Shown here in pieces: positions 9,308 to 17,396 of a stretch of DNA of 60,893 nt; within the stretch, counting starts at the first letter, position 1; each line of letters starts with the position of its first letter. The stretch comes from an uncultured Lachnospiraceae bacterium (lineage in GTDB: Bacteria > Bacillota > Clostridia > Lachnospirales > Lachnospiraceae): positions 1 through 60,893 of the forward strand of contig CANRZW010000022.1 in NCBI GenBank assembly GCA_947644545.1. Direction: 5' to 3'. Below the pieces are notes generated by a model. It was not told where the DNA came from and searched no databases. It was given only the letters and a program-made list of their open reading frames with translations. Made by a program: the position numbers and the translations under genes.

Positions 9308-10363
9308 CTATCTACTTTGCCGTAATTTATAAAATAATACGGGATATTTAATCCGCAATAAATATATTAATTTCATAATTAAATATACAATATCTACATT
9401 ATGCGTTCTAAACATCAAGTACATTACTTTCATCTTTTTAGATTTAGGTTTTGCATACATCATCGCATATTTTGTATCATCATCGTCCATAATCTTTTGA
9501 ATTTTGCACTTAATTTCTCTATTAGACATATTACTGTGAAAAATATTTTCAACAGTACCAACAATTCTATCAAAATGTTCTCTGGATACATATTCTCTTG
9601 CTTTTACACTATATATCCCAAAATCATCAAAAAATTCCTTAAGACAATGAAATTCCTCTTTTCTGATTGCCAGCATGTCCGACCGATATATCCCCGTCGC
9701 ACCCAGGTCATTTTCACGTATATAGTGATAAAAACACTCTTCGGTCACAAATGCTGTTTCTATATGTTTGAGATATTCCCTTATAAAATCTCTATCCTCA
9801 TTAAACCCCTTTCCAACCGGAAAAGAAATATTATGATCCCTAACAATTTCCAAATCAAACAATTTATTCCAGACATTATACATAAGTGAAGAGTCCCACA
9901 AATATACTAATTCATTCTTCAATTGCTCTTTGGACTCAATTTTAATTGTGGCGACCTTCTGTTCAATACACTCATATATCTGATTATTTCTTTTTAAATA
10001 TGGTGTATCGAAATAGTATCCCGCAATAACCAATTGAACATTAGATCTTTCTGCTATACCAACCATCACTTCTAACATTTTGGGTTCAACATAATCATCT
10101 GCATCTGCAAAAAAAATATATTTTCCTCTTGCCCTTTCGATACCGTAATTCCTAGCTGCCGATACACCTTGGTTTTTACAGTGATAGACGGTCAACTTTC
10201 CATACTCTTGCTCTAGGCTATCACAAATAGCTGCTGTTTCAAAGTCAGAGCCATCATCAATCAATAATATTTCAATTTCTTCATACGATTGATGAATCAA
10301 GCTTTCTATACATTTTCTAATAGAACCTCCTGTATTATATACAGGCACTATTATGGATACCAT
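9308..10363 (-). CDS. Glycosyltransferase family 2, EPS locus 1
   Basis: A 351-residue GT2 enzyme: VSIIVPVYNTGGSIRKCIESL at the N terminus, the LIDDGSDF nucleotide-binding strand, SAARNYG, and a FADADDYV metal-binding site. A C-terminal helical tail of about 130 basic residues probably lies along the membrane. It would add a sugar to the undecaprenyl-linked intermediate. It is the first glycosyltransferase gene after the priming transferase, from which it is separated by 151 bp holding two hairpins, one terminator-like. It abuts the downstream radical SAM gene. The ATG follows AGGTGAGAA. Confidence 0.86.
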   Translation of the reverse strand: MVSIIVPVYNTGGSIRKCIESLIHQSYEEIEILLIDDGSDFETAAICDSLEQEYGKLTVYHCKNQGVSAARNYGIERARGKYIFFADADDYVEPKMLEVMVGIAERSNVQLVIAGYYFDTPYLKRNNQIYECIEQKVATIKIESKEQLKNELVYLWDSSLMYNVWNKLFDLEIVRDHNISFPVGKGFNEDRDFIREYLKHIETAFVTEECFYHYIRENDLGATGIYRSDMLAIRKEEFHCLKEFFDDFGIYSVKAREYVSREHFDRIVGTVENIFHSNMSNREIKCKIQKIMDDDDTKYAMMYAKPKSKKMKVMYLMFRTHNVDIVYLIMKLIYLLRIKYPVLFYKLRQSR

Positions 10364-10459
10364 TTCTCACCTAGTCCTTTTTTACATTTTGCCTCTCCGG
10401 CAATTAAATTGCACTCCTCAAAAGTCTCTAGGTGCAATTCATTATAAATAATTCTTCAT

Positions 10460-10500
10460 AAAAAATCACGATACAAGACAATTACATATCTTGTATCGCG
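10460..10500 (-). terminator. Intrinsic terminator/attenuator after the locus-1 priming transferase
   Basis: A perfect 10-bp stem, CGATACAAGA at 10469-10478 pairing with TCTTGTATCG at 10489-10498, is followed on the minus strand by GTGATTTTTT. It lies right after the priming-transferase stop and before the first GT2 gene. It should end or attenuate transcription inside the operon. A second 8-bp stem (AATTGCAC/GTGCAATT, about 10403-10437) sits just downstream. Confidence 0.7.
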
Positions 10501-10514
10501 TCTTGTTATATTTA

Positions 10515-11219
10515 TCAATATGCTGCCTTACCTGTCAATGTAAAAACAAAGGTTTTAACAATCAACTTCAAATCTATCCAAAACCCCTTTTTTCGAGCAT
10601 ACTCAACATCCATTTGCATTCTATCTTCAAAATCAATAGATGCTCTATTGGAAATCTGCCATATACAAGTCAACCCCTGCGGTACTGAATATCGTTCTAT
10701 ATATCTTTTTCCATACTGCTTCTGTTCATCCTCGTATTCATAAACAGGGAGAGGTCTCGGCCCTACTAAACTCATATCACCCTTCAAAATATTAATTAAC
10801 TGTGGAAGTTCATCTATATTAAACTTACGAATTACTTTTCCAACCTTTGTAATCCGAGGATCATTTTTCAATTTAAAAGAAACATCCTCACATCCATATT
10901 CCTTACGAAGCTCCTCATGGATTTCTTCAGCATTTTTGTACATACTTCTAAATTTATATATCTTGAATTCTTTTTCATATTTTCCTATACGTTTCTGTGC
11001 ATAAAAAACCGGACCTCTATCTTCTATCATAATAGCCAATGCTGTCACCAAAAACACAGGTAACAAAACAATTAGTCCACAAAAGGCGATCACTATATCA
11101 GATATTCTTTTGACAGAACCATATATACCGCTAATCCCTCTTTTGTCACTATTTGCCAAAAGAGACTTTTCTACTATTAAGCTTTCTTCTGAAGCAGTAA
11201 ATAATTTTGCACCGTCCAT
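10515..11219 (-). CDS. Undecaprenyl-phosphate sugar phosphotransferase (priming enzyme), locus 1
   Basis: This about 234-residue protein is a short WbaP/WcaJ-type bacterial sugar transferase. It has one N-terminal membrane helix (VIAFCGLIVLLPVFLVTALA), then KFRSM, DELPQLINILKGDMSLVGPRP and a C-terminal SVPQGLTCIWQI segment, all hallmark motifs. These monotopic enzymes transfer a sugar-1-phosphate to undecaprenyl phosphate and start repeat-unit assembly. It is the first enzyme of EPS locus 1 after the regulatory and attachment genes. I start it at 11219, where GAGGGG lies 7 bp upstream; an in-frame ATG five codons earlier overlaps this site. Sugar specificity (often galactose, glucose or an amino sugar) is unknown. 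Confidence 0.9.
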   Translation of the reverse strand: MDGAKLFTASEESLIVEKSLLANSDKRGISGIYGSVKRISDIVIAFCGLIVLLPVFLVTALAIMIEDRGPVFYAQKRIGKYEKEFKIYKFRSMYKNAEEIHEELRKEYGCEDVSFKLKNDPRITKVGKVIRKFNIDELPQLINILKGDMSLVGPRPLPVYEYEDEQKQYGKRYIERYSVPQGLTCIWQISNRASIDFEDRMQMDVEYARKKGFWIDLKLIVKTFVFTLTGKAAY

Positions 11220-11292
11220 CTGTCTTCCCCTCACGAAATATATGTAAAATTCAATCCTTGATAACTATACTAAGAAGAAAGAAATAGATAAA

Positions 11293-11326
11293 ATTGAAAA
11301 CGTGCTGCCGCCGAAACGACAGCACG
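11293..11326 (-). terminator. Terminator downstream of the secreted-protein gene (locus 1)
   Basis: CGTGCTG at 11301-11307 pairs with CAGCACG at 11320-11326, with extra pairing inside the loop. On the minus strand the stem is followed by TTTTCAATTTT. This is a good intrinsic terminator, separating the LCP/pseudo-sortase/secreted-protein operon from the EPS biosynthesis genes. Confidence 0.72.
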
Positions 11327-11367
11327 CTTGAATCCCCACACTCGGTATTGAAAACCTTTCATAAAAT

Positions 11368-11391
11368 TAATTAATCATGCATGATTAATTA
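11368..11391. repeat. 24-bp perfect palindrome 3' of secreted-protein gene, copy 1
   Basis: A perfect palindrome centred on ATGCAT, with the same sequence at 31711-31734 behind the paralogous gene. In both places it lies between the stop codon and the terminator-like hairpin, next to a shared ACCGAGTGTGGGG stretch. It may be an RNA hairpin or a protein-binding site. Confidence 0.75.
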
Positions 11392-11429
11392 CGAAATTGT
11401 AAAACTAAAAACGAAACAACCTGCCAAGC

Positions 11430-12005
11430 TTACAGCTGGATAAATGCAAGTGTTCCAAGAGACTTCATGTTAACTACAACATGGTCATCTCTGATCTCTG
11501 CTACTTCTACTTCAACCCAAGAACCGTTTACATACTGGTAAACTTTGATGTTCTGGCCAGCTTTTACGCCTTTAGCGTAGAAGTTAACAGTTGCCGTATT
11601 AAAGGATACGGAAGCCTTGATTGTAGCAACGTTTAATACCTTACCGCCGATGCTGTTAGCAAAGGTCTTAGCAAATGTAACATATGCATAGTAGGGCTTT
11701 AAAACTGAAAATGTCTGGTTACTCGGTGCACCATTGATGATAACGTGTCCGCCCTGTGCAATAGGGGTAACCTTATCAAGTCCCGGCAACTTTGTAATCG
11801 CATTGTTCATATACTCACCTACGGTCTTGCCTTCCTCTGCAGCAGCGATGCCGATCGGAGTCTCACTCATAGGGAGAGTAGGTGTTGTTGTTGCAACAAC
11901 AGCCTGAGAAGCTACAGCAGAAGCTGTAGGGCTTGTAGCAGCCATAACAGGCATGGAAACTACCATAGCGCCAGCTAATACTAACGCAAATACTTTTTTC
12001 AACAT
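11430..12005 (-). CDS. Small secreted protein of unknown function, paralogue 1
   Basis: About 191 residues with a clear Sec signal peptide (KKVFALVLAGAMVVSMPVMAA, cleavage likely after AMA-type residues). A conserved segment begins EEGKTVGEYMNNAITKLPGL. The C-terminal half alternates strands and ends in KVYQYVNGSWVEVEVAEIRD, resembling a small beta-sandwich. No cell-wall anchor motif is present. It is nearly identical to the protein at 31760-32344 and always follows an LCP gene here. I start it at 12005 because the upstream ATG contains the AGGAGG ribosome site. I infer a secreted EPS-associated or structural protein; the function is unknown. Confidence 0.8.
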   Translation of the reverse strand: MLKKVFALVLAGAMVVSMPVMAATSPTASAVASQAVVATTTPTLPMSETPIGIAAAEEGKTVGEYMNNAITKLPGLDKVTPIAQGGHVIINGAPSNQTFSVLKPYYAYVTFAKTFANSIGGKVLNVATIKASVSFNTATVNFYAKGVKAGQNIKVYQYVNGSWVEVEVAEIRDDHVVVNMKSLGTLAFIQL

Positions 12006-12049
12006 GTTTGTCTTTCCTCCTTTCAAAGCCTAAGTGTGGTTTATATTTA

Positions 12050-12067
12050 CATCCGGTTTCCCGGATG
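12050..12067 (-). other. Conserved leader hairpin before secreted-protein gene, copy 1
   Basis: CATCCGG/CCGGATG form a 7-bp stem with a 4-nt loop between the pseudo-sortase stop and the secreted-protein start. The same leader, including AACCACACTTAGGC, precedes the paralogue at 32344. There is no T-run, so it may be an mRNA stabiliser or processing site rather than a terminator. Confidence 0.55.
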
Positions 12068-12075
12068 GAAATACC

Positions 12076-13023
12076 TTATTCTACAACTGCCCGATCAATA
12101 TTTCCCGCAGGATCATTGATCAGCGCGGCCAAAACGACGAACTGCTTGTCAGGATTTTCTCCTTTACTTGTCGTCAATGTAACCAGAAAATGATAGGGTG
12201 TAACATCTTCCCATCCCGAACGAATCATCATATTCATCTCTCTGATATTGTACACATCTTCCAAAAACTGATTACAGCCCGCAAGATATGTAAAGTCATA
12301 TGTTCTGAGCAGACTGGTGTTTTCTCTTTCAAACGCGGCAAACACTTCATAAGTTAATACATTACCATCAAGATATACATAAAGCTGCTCGTGGCTGTCA
12401 AAGAAATCAGGATCGGCAAATTGATATAAATCTGCGAATATACCGCTCGTCCCATCTTCCGCCGTTCTTCCATGAATAACCGTATTGAAATCACACATGG
12501 ACGACAAGTTGGCCGCTTCAATATATAAAGCGCCTCCCTCATCAGCCTCCTTCATGGCGTTATGAGTCGCATAATAATCGTCACCCTCGGCACTCTGCAA
12601 AATAGGAGCGTCAATCGATGTATCCGGAATATGTAACCATCCAAAAATCTCAGAATTCTCTGCCTTCAATGCATTAAAATCAATCTCTGCATCCTTCGCT
12701 GACTCATTTGCAATCCCTGTAGAAGAGCTGTCTGCGGAAGATTCCACCGCATCCTCTCCTGACTCTGCATCTGTAGACTCTTCTGTTTCAGGAAGCACCG
12801 AAGTATCTTCACTCTCTGTATCTTCTGCCTCTGTTGCATCTGCGCCATCATCTTCAGCCGCCTCTGTTTCTACGGTTGCACTTTCTGTTTCTGTCTGATC
12901 TGCCTCTGTCACCGGCGCTTCTCCACCACAGCCTGCTGAAAGAGCAGCCACGCCAGCCGCCAATAACATCCCTGCTACTCTATTCTTCGAACTACTCATT
13001 TTCGTTCTGTTCCACTTCTTCAT
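12076..13023 (-). CDS. Catalytically degenerate sortase B-like lipoprotein (pseudo-sortase)
   Basis: A 315-residue protein with a lipoprotein signal peptide (LSAGCGG, lipidated Cys near residue 32), an acidic Glu/Thr/Ser-rich linker (about 35-105) and a class B sortase domain (about 108-310) beginning DFNALKAENSEIFGWLHIPDT. Aligned from memory with SrtB, the catalytic His motif IYGH reads IHGR, the catalytic Cys in LSTC reads LTTS, and the conserved Arg before FVV reads Gln (PDKQFVV). All three catalytic residues are therefore missing. The gene overlaps the LCP gene by 32 bp and precedes the small secreted protein. I infer a scaffold or binding role on the membrane surface. The ATG follows GGAGG. 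Confidence 0.82.
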   Translation of the reverse strand: MKKWNRTKMSSSKNRVAGMLLAAGVAALSAGCGGEAPVTEADQTETESATVETEAAEDDGADATEAEDTESEDTSVLPETEESTDAESGEDAVESSADSSSTGIANESAKDAEIDFNALKAENSEIFGWLHIPDTSIDAPILQSAEGDDYYATHNAMKEADEGGALYIEAANLSSMCDFNTVIHGRTAEDGTSGIFADLYQFADPDFFDSHEQLYVYLDGNVLTYEVFAAFERENTSLLRTYDFTYLAGCNQFLEDVYNIREMNMMIRSGWEDVTPYHFLVTLTTSKGENPDKQFVVLAALINDPAGNIDRAVVE

Positions 13024-14230
13024 AAAAAACCTCCAAAATCATTTCATATAAGGCAGTCTCATCAGGGTAAAATTCTTCAAATTGCTCACCCATAACCATT
13101 TCGCCTTCCATCATATAGAAATTCTCTGTTCCAAACTGATAATCTAACAGAATCGGCGCGAGATATGCGACCTCATCCAAAGAAACGTCTGTAACCATCT
13201 GTGGCATTATAGCCTGGTATAAATTTAAAACAACAGAAATATCTTCCTTAGCCGCTTTTTTTGCCGCTGCTATAAAACTATTTAAATACTGCTTCTGCCT
13301 TGCAAGTCTTAAATCTGCCGACGCAAAAACATTGGTGTCGCGATACTGTACATACCAAAATGCATTCCGTCCCTTCAAGTGAACTTTCTCATCTTTGACA
13401 AGGCTTTTATCTTTCTTCGTCAAATCTTCCAAAACAGTTACTTCTACGCCGCCTACCGCATCATTGATCGTCTCGATAGCACTCATATTAATAGCCGCAT
13501 ATCCGTGAATAGGCAGGCCATAGAATAATTTCTCAACTGCTTCCTTCTGATACTCACAACTTTCTTCCATACCGTTACCAAAACCATGCTGTACTGCAAT
13601 CTGTGCTTTCACTGTATCGACATAATTGCCTTCTTCATTATAAATTTTGATATCAGTCATGGAATTCCTGTTGATACCGACAATCTTTATAGATTTATCA
13701 GTCGAATCAACAACCGCGAGGAAAAGCGCATCCGCCTGGCCACCGTCAGTTCCTTCTTTTACTTCCTTAACATCACTTTCCTTGTCGATGCCCATGATCA
13801 GAAAAGTAAGAATGTCTTCTTTATATTCATAAATCTTACCTTTGTATTTAACCCATCCTTCTTTCCACTCACTCTTCTTGGTTTCAGTCTCGGTTTGCTC
13901 TATATCTTCCTGCTCTTCCTCGTTCTCCAGTTCTGACTCCAGCTGCATATCCAGTTGATTGGTGTCCGCTCTGCTGTAAAGTCGATTTCTTCCTATCGCT
14001 CTAACGACACCAACGCCGCATAGCGCGACAAAAAGACATATCAAGATACTGCCACATACTATCAAAACACGTTTATGTTTTAACATCTTTTCCTTAATAT
14101 GCTCAATCCATTCCTTTCGTTTTCGCCGTTTTACCTGTTTGATATGTTCCTTGTTCTTTTCGAATCTACCTGTTTTCTTTTCTTTCTTCCTCGCCGGAAT
14201 GATCCGCCAGTTCCATTCTCTTATATTCAT
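12992..14230 (-). CDS. LytR-CpsA-Psr (LCP) family glycopolymer transferase, locus 1
   Basis: About 412 residues: a long basic cytoplasmic N-terminus, one membrane helix (VLIVCGSILICLFVALCGVGV), an acidic linker, then the LCP domain from ILTFLIMGIDKESD. It keeps the family's acidic and arginine positions (GGQADALF, VGINRNSMTDI, DLRLARQKQYL). LCP enzymes transfer undecaprenyl-linked polymers to peptidoglycan or other acceptors outside the cell. The ATG at 14230 has GGAG 9 bp upstream; the longest frame would need a TTG at 14296. The end overlaps the pseudo-sortase gene. It is a paralogue of the protein at 32423-33544, and this cassette is repeated at locus 2. Confidence 0.88.
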   Translation of the reverse strand: MNIREWNWRIIPARKKEKKTGRFEKNKEHIKQVKRRKRKEWIEHIKEKMLKHKRVLIVCGSILICLFVALCGVGVVRAIGRNRLYSRADTNQLDMQLESELENEEEQEDIEQTETETKKSEWKEGWVKYKGKIYEYKEDILTFLIMGIDKESDVKEVKEGTDGGQADALFLAVVDSTDKSIKIVGINRNSMTDIKIYNEEGNYVDTVKAQIAVQHGFGNGMEESCEYQKEAVEKLFYGLPIHGYAAINMSAIETINDAVGGVEVTVLEDLTKKDKSLVKDEKVHLKGRNAFWYVQYRDTNVFASADLRLARQKQYLNSFIAAAKKAAKEDISVVLNLYQAIMPQMVTDVSLDEVAYLAPILLDYQFGTENFYMMEGEMVMGEQFEEFYPDETALYEMILEVFYEEVEQNENE

Positions 14231-14564
14231 GACACCTGCTCCGCTTACCGATCTAGGATTACTACAACCTTTTATATTACTTTTTAGGCGTATCAATAGA
14301 AAACCACTAAAACGAACAAGAATATCTCGTGGAAATAACCGTAAAACGCTATGTAGTTTACTTTCTAAATGTTGAAAAAGGTATAAATCATCATATGCGA
14401 TAATTCAATTTTAGATATTAGCATAGTTTTCCTAAAAATGCAACTAAAATTATTTGTAAAGATTTGGGATTCATCCTGGAATTACAGATTATTGATATGA
14501 AAAGAACCTGATAACGTCGATAACATAAACTTCCTTCCTCATAATATACGTTTCTATACATAAT

Positions 14565-14592
14565 TTGGCTGTTTGAATGGAGATACTATATA
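14565..14592 (+). promoter_or_regulatory. Candidate sigma-A promoter for the 37-residue ORF
   Basis: TTGGCT at 14565-14570 and TATATA at 14587-14592 are separated by 16 bp and point right. The ribosome site and ATG of the small ORF lie about 20-30 bp downstream. Of the region 14231-14624, this is the only convincing signal I see. Confidence 0.5.
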
Positions 14593-14624
14593 AAAATACT
14601 ATTTATTTAAAGGAGATTACCATT

Positions 14625-14738
14625 ATGTTTTATATACCTGGTCTAATATTATTTCTGATTTTCATCTGGACACTATGCCGCGTCTGTACTCTGGCTGATG
14701 AACGGGAAGGCTTTTGGGAACACAATTTACCATTGTGA
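14625..14738 (+). CDS. Candidate 37-residue single-helix membrane protein
   Basis: A short rightward ORF with an AAAGGAG ribosome site 10 bp before its ATG and a promoter-like sequence upstream. Its product has one hydrophobic helix (YIPGLILFLIFIWTLC) followed by a polar tail, RVCTLADEREGFWEHN. It lies alone between two leftward transcription units. No known family comes to mind. The combination of promoter, ribosome site and helix supports a real gene, but its size means chance cannot be excluded. Confidence 0.45.
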   Translation: MFYIPGLILFLIFIWTLCRVCTLADEREGFWEHNLPL

Positions 14739-14772
14739 TCTCCGAATGCATATCCATATCCACTTTTTCAAA

Positions 14773-14807
14773 AGGACTTTCACAGTATACTTCAACGCGA
14801 AAGTCCT
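14773..14807. terminator. Hairpin between the small ORF and the Rpn pseudogene, possible terminator
   Basis: AGGACTTTC at 14773-14781 pairs perfectly with GAAAGTCCT at 14799-14807 across a 17-nt loop. It lies between convergent genes. Read leftwards it is followed by TTTGAAAAAG; rightwards by CTGCACAA, so it is a weak terminator at best. Confidence 0.4.
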
Positions 14808-14822
14808 CTGCACAATATTCAG

Positions 14823-15827
14823 TTATTCCTTATCCAACCTCCAATATTTGTCTACATACATTTCAGCCTTGTCTGCATACTTCGGAAATTTGATTCGAAC
14901 CTTATCCACTATTTCATTCTTCGATGCATGATATTCACAATAGATTTCAATCGTATTTTTAATACTTGCTTCTGTCACTTTTGACGTTACTTCCTCTGTC
15001 ACTTTTGAGGTTACTTCCTCTGTCACTTTTGAAGTTACTTCCTCCGTCACTTTTGACGTTACTTCTTCTGTCACCTTTGAAGTTACTTCTTCCATAACTT
15101 CTTTTGTTACCTCTTCTCGCAGATCCTCTCTGATCTCCTCTGCAATCCCATCAATCCAGTCTCCAAGTGTCATATATCCCGCCTCCACTTCCGGTAGACT
15201 CTTCACCTTCGTCACGTAAGAATCTATCTTTCTGGTTGCATCATCCACTGCATTCCTGCTATCACTATTCTGAATATATGTTAACATATTCTTAATCGAT
15301 TGACTACCACCTTTTTTCCCTTTTGTATAAAAATAGATGAATTTAAGCCCATCATCATATTCCATTTCAGGTACTTCCTCGCACTTATTGTGCACGGTAT
15401 ACATCATGTAGTCTTCACCAAACAAATCATAGTTGGTTATCGTGATCACATACAGATTAGGGATCGCTGAAAAATCTTTTAAACCGCTTTTCACATATCT
15501 GCCATCTATCTTCGCCTGATAGTATCTATTATGTCTTGGCAGATTAAGCTGATCTTTTCGATGAGGTTCTAAATCATACACATTCGTAACAGCCTCCTCA
15601 TCGAACTCCATAATCTCTACATCCATCCGAATTCCTCTCAGCTCCGGTGTAGAAGCCGGAATGATTCGCTACGATAACACGCGTATCTTCTTGAGTTCCT
15701 TTCCGAGCAGTACCGACAGCAATAATCTGTAGAATGGTTCGTTAATCTCCTCGTTAGAGGCGATCGCGTTTGACAGAAAATCATCAATCAGATTGAGTTC
15801 CTGAAGTTTCATCCTGGTATATCCCAT
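14823..15827 (-). pseudogene. Rpn/PD-(D/E)XK nuclease-family transposase gene with an in-frame amber stop
   Basis: A 267-residue ORF begins at MDVEIMEFDEEAV, typical of the middle of Rpn-like (PD-(D/E)XK) recombination nucleases; DVEI carries the core acidic residue. Reading upstream in the same frame gives the family's N-terminus: an ATG at 15827 with an AAGGAGG ribosome site and 52 codons (MGYTRMKLQELNLIDDF and so on), then TAG at 15669-15671, then continuous coding into the main ORF. A single nonsense codon therefore splits the gene. The C-terminal coiled region has five 8-residue repeats (EEVTSKVT). Restart at an internal ATG could still make a partial protein. Sequencing error is the alternative. 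Confidence 0.78.
14973..15092 (-). repeat. Five tandem 24-bp repeats in the Rpn-like gene
   Basis: Five adjacent 24-bp units encode EEVTSKVT each time, differing only at a few mostly synonymous positions. They fall within a predicted coiled coil near the C-terminus of the Rpn-like protein. Copy number may vary between strains. Confidence 0.85.
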
Positions 15828-16078
15828 ACTTCCTCCTTCTGGCAGAAACTACCGGATATACATCAGATAAATATTTCCAGACGCTCATCCTTATCTCTGC
15901 CTGTCATATTCTATTTTCTTCCGTGAATTTCTGGCGAAATGCCATAGCAGATTTCCTCATAAATATGAAGAAATGAAAGATTCACTTTGAAATGATATAT
16001 TAAATATAACAGAATCGAGTGGATGGTGCAAGGTTTTCTATATATTATTACTTTTGTAATGCAACGCTTCTTAACTCT

Positions 16079-16246
16079 TCACTTTTTCTTCTCCTTAAGA
16101 CTCTTTCTGTAAATTTCCCCGCAATATTCAATTTGCGCTTTGTCGCTAACCGCTTTCTCATGGCGGTTTTTGCTGCCGCCAATGGTAACTACTATTGCCA
16201 ATGCCGCCAATATAAAAATAATTAAAATGATAATAACTGCCAACAC
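16079..16246 (-). CDS. Candidate 55-residue membrane protein (GTG start)
   Basis: A leftward ORF starting with GTG at 16246, with AGGAG 7 bp upstream. The product has an N-terminal hydrophobic helix (about 3-22, rich in Ile, Leu, Ala) and a basic cytoplasmic tail ending KSLKEKKK. It lies 57 bp downstream of the acyltransferase gene on the same strand, so it could be the last gene of EPS locus 2. No family is recognised. The 250 bp between it and the Rpn-like pseudogene show nothing convincing beyond A+T-rich sequence. Confidence 0.5.
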   Translation of the reverse strand: MLAVIIILIIFILAALAIVVTIGGSKNRHEKAVSDKAQIEYCGEIYRKSLKEKKK

Positions 16247-16303
16247 TGCTTTTCTCCTAAAATTTTACATATCCTTTTTGCATCTTGAACCGGATGCTCA
16301 TAA

Positions 16304-17368
16304 CTATCTCTCATTTCTCAACAATTTATAGATATTTTGTGCTTTTCTCCATATAGTCACTGCAAAAATCGTCAGAAAAAGCGAAACAATCGTCAACAAA
16401 ATTTTGTTCTCTATTCCCATACCAATTGCTTTAATCGTGATCTGATGGATTAGAAATGCTTCTCCACTGATTCCACCAAGCCAAACAAAAACTCTGCTTT
16501 CTCCTATTTTAGTTGAGATCATTCCCTGACATCTTGCAAATATAAGTACAATTGCCACGCTCACTGGCAGCCAGAATAGAGAGAGTGTCCAATTAGTATG
16601 TCGAAATCCATTCTCATAAAGAAAGATTTGAAAAGCCATCAAAATAAAAACTCCGATCTCAATTCCTGTATCTTTCAAGTTTACAGAATTATCCGGCCTG
16701 CTCTCTTGACGTTCCAGGAAATAGTATCCTGCTGCAACTCCAACGACAAAATCTCCGGCTCTATATACTGGAAAAATATAGGTCATCCATTTTATAAAAT
16801 CCGTCGTCCACCCAAACGACTCCTTTCCGATATCCAGAATCACTGCAACACTTATCATTAATATTACTGCGATACACGCAAGTCCATATATTTTCTTCTT
16901 GCTATTTCTCAATCCGCAATGAATATAGGGAAAAAGGCAGTAGGAAAAAGCTATTGTTGACAAATACCATGAAACCGCATTAAATGAAAAATATCCATCC
17001 CGCCATGGCAGCCAACTTTGTAAAAGTAATAAATTTGCTGTAAAATAAAACAGAAAACCAATCCAATCATTCGTTGTAAATTTGTTAGAAAGCACCTGCA
17101 TCGCCATGGCAGCCACTGCAACAAAAAGCAATGTACATACATGCAGTGGATATAATTTCTTTATTTTTCTAGTCGAGAACTTCCACCCCCCCCCGGTTAA
17201 TTTAACTGGTCTATCCACATAAGCATACATCATACAAAATCCAGATAAAACCAAAAAAATGGAAACACCTGCCGGCCCGGCTGCAACAATCTCAGTATGT
17301 GAAAGAAAAATCAGTATAAATGCGATTGCTCTAAGTCCCTGAACAGATTGTAGTCTTGGTTTATTCAT
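16304..17368 (-). CDS. Acyltransferase family 3 membrane protein with a G9 tract
   Basis: About 354 residues with ten or so membrane helices and the family motifs at the N-terminus (LQSVQGLRAIAFILIFLSHTE, then AAGPAGVSIFLVLSGFCMM). Such enzymes move acetyl or other acyl groups across the membrane onto surface polysaccharides. I start it at 17368, since the GGGAGGTGG ribosome site overlaps an earlier ATG. At 17186-17194 the coding strand has nine consecutive G bases (LTGGGW), so slippage by one base would switch the gene off. It is currently in frame. It is the last clear gene of EPS locus 2. Confidence 0.87.
   Translation of the reverse strand: MNKPRLQSVQGLRAIAFILIFLSHTEIVAAGPAGVSIFLVLSGFCMMYAYVDRPVKLTGGGWKFSTRKIKKLYPLHVCTLLFVAVAAMAMQVLSNKFTTNDWIGFLFYFTANLLLLQSWLPWRDGYFSFNAVSWYLSTIAFSYCLFPYIHCGLRNSKKKIYGLACIAVILMISVAVILDIGKESFGWTTDFIKWMTYIFPVYRAGDFVVGVAAGYYFLERQESRPDNSVNLKDTGIEIGVFILMAFQIFLYENGFRHTNWTLSLFWLPVSVAIVLIFARCQGMISTKIGESRVFVWLGGISGEAFLIHQITIKAIGMGIENKILLTIVSLFLTIFAVTIWRKAQNIYKLLRNER
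17186..17194 (-). repeat. G9 homopolymer inside the acyltransferase gene
   Basis: Nine C on the plus strand, nine G on the coding strand, about 58 codons into the acyltransferase gene. Such tracts are prone to slipped-strand mispairing. The present length keeps the gene open. Confidence 0.9.
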
Positions 17369-17396
17369 ACTCTGTTTTCCACCTCCCATGTGCGTT

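Noticed and set aside
14231..14296. Longer N-terminus for the first LCP protein
   Set aside because: It needs a TTG start without a ribosome site, while ATG 14230 has GGAG at good distance.
14973..15092. Five 24-bp repeats as a CRISPR-like array
   Set aside because: Repeats are directly adjacent with no spacers and encode an in-frame octapeptide; no cas gene is present.
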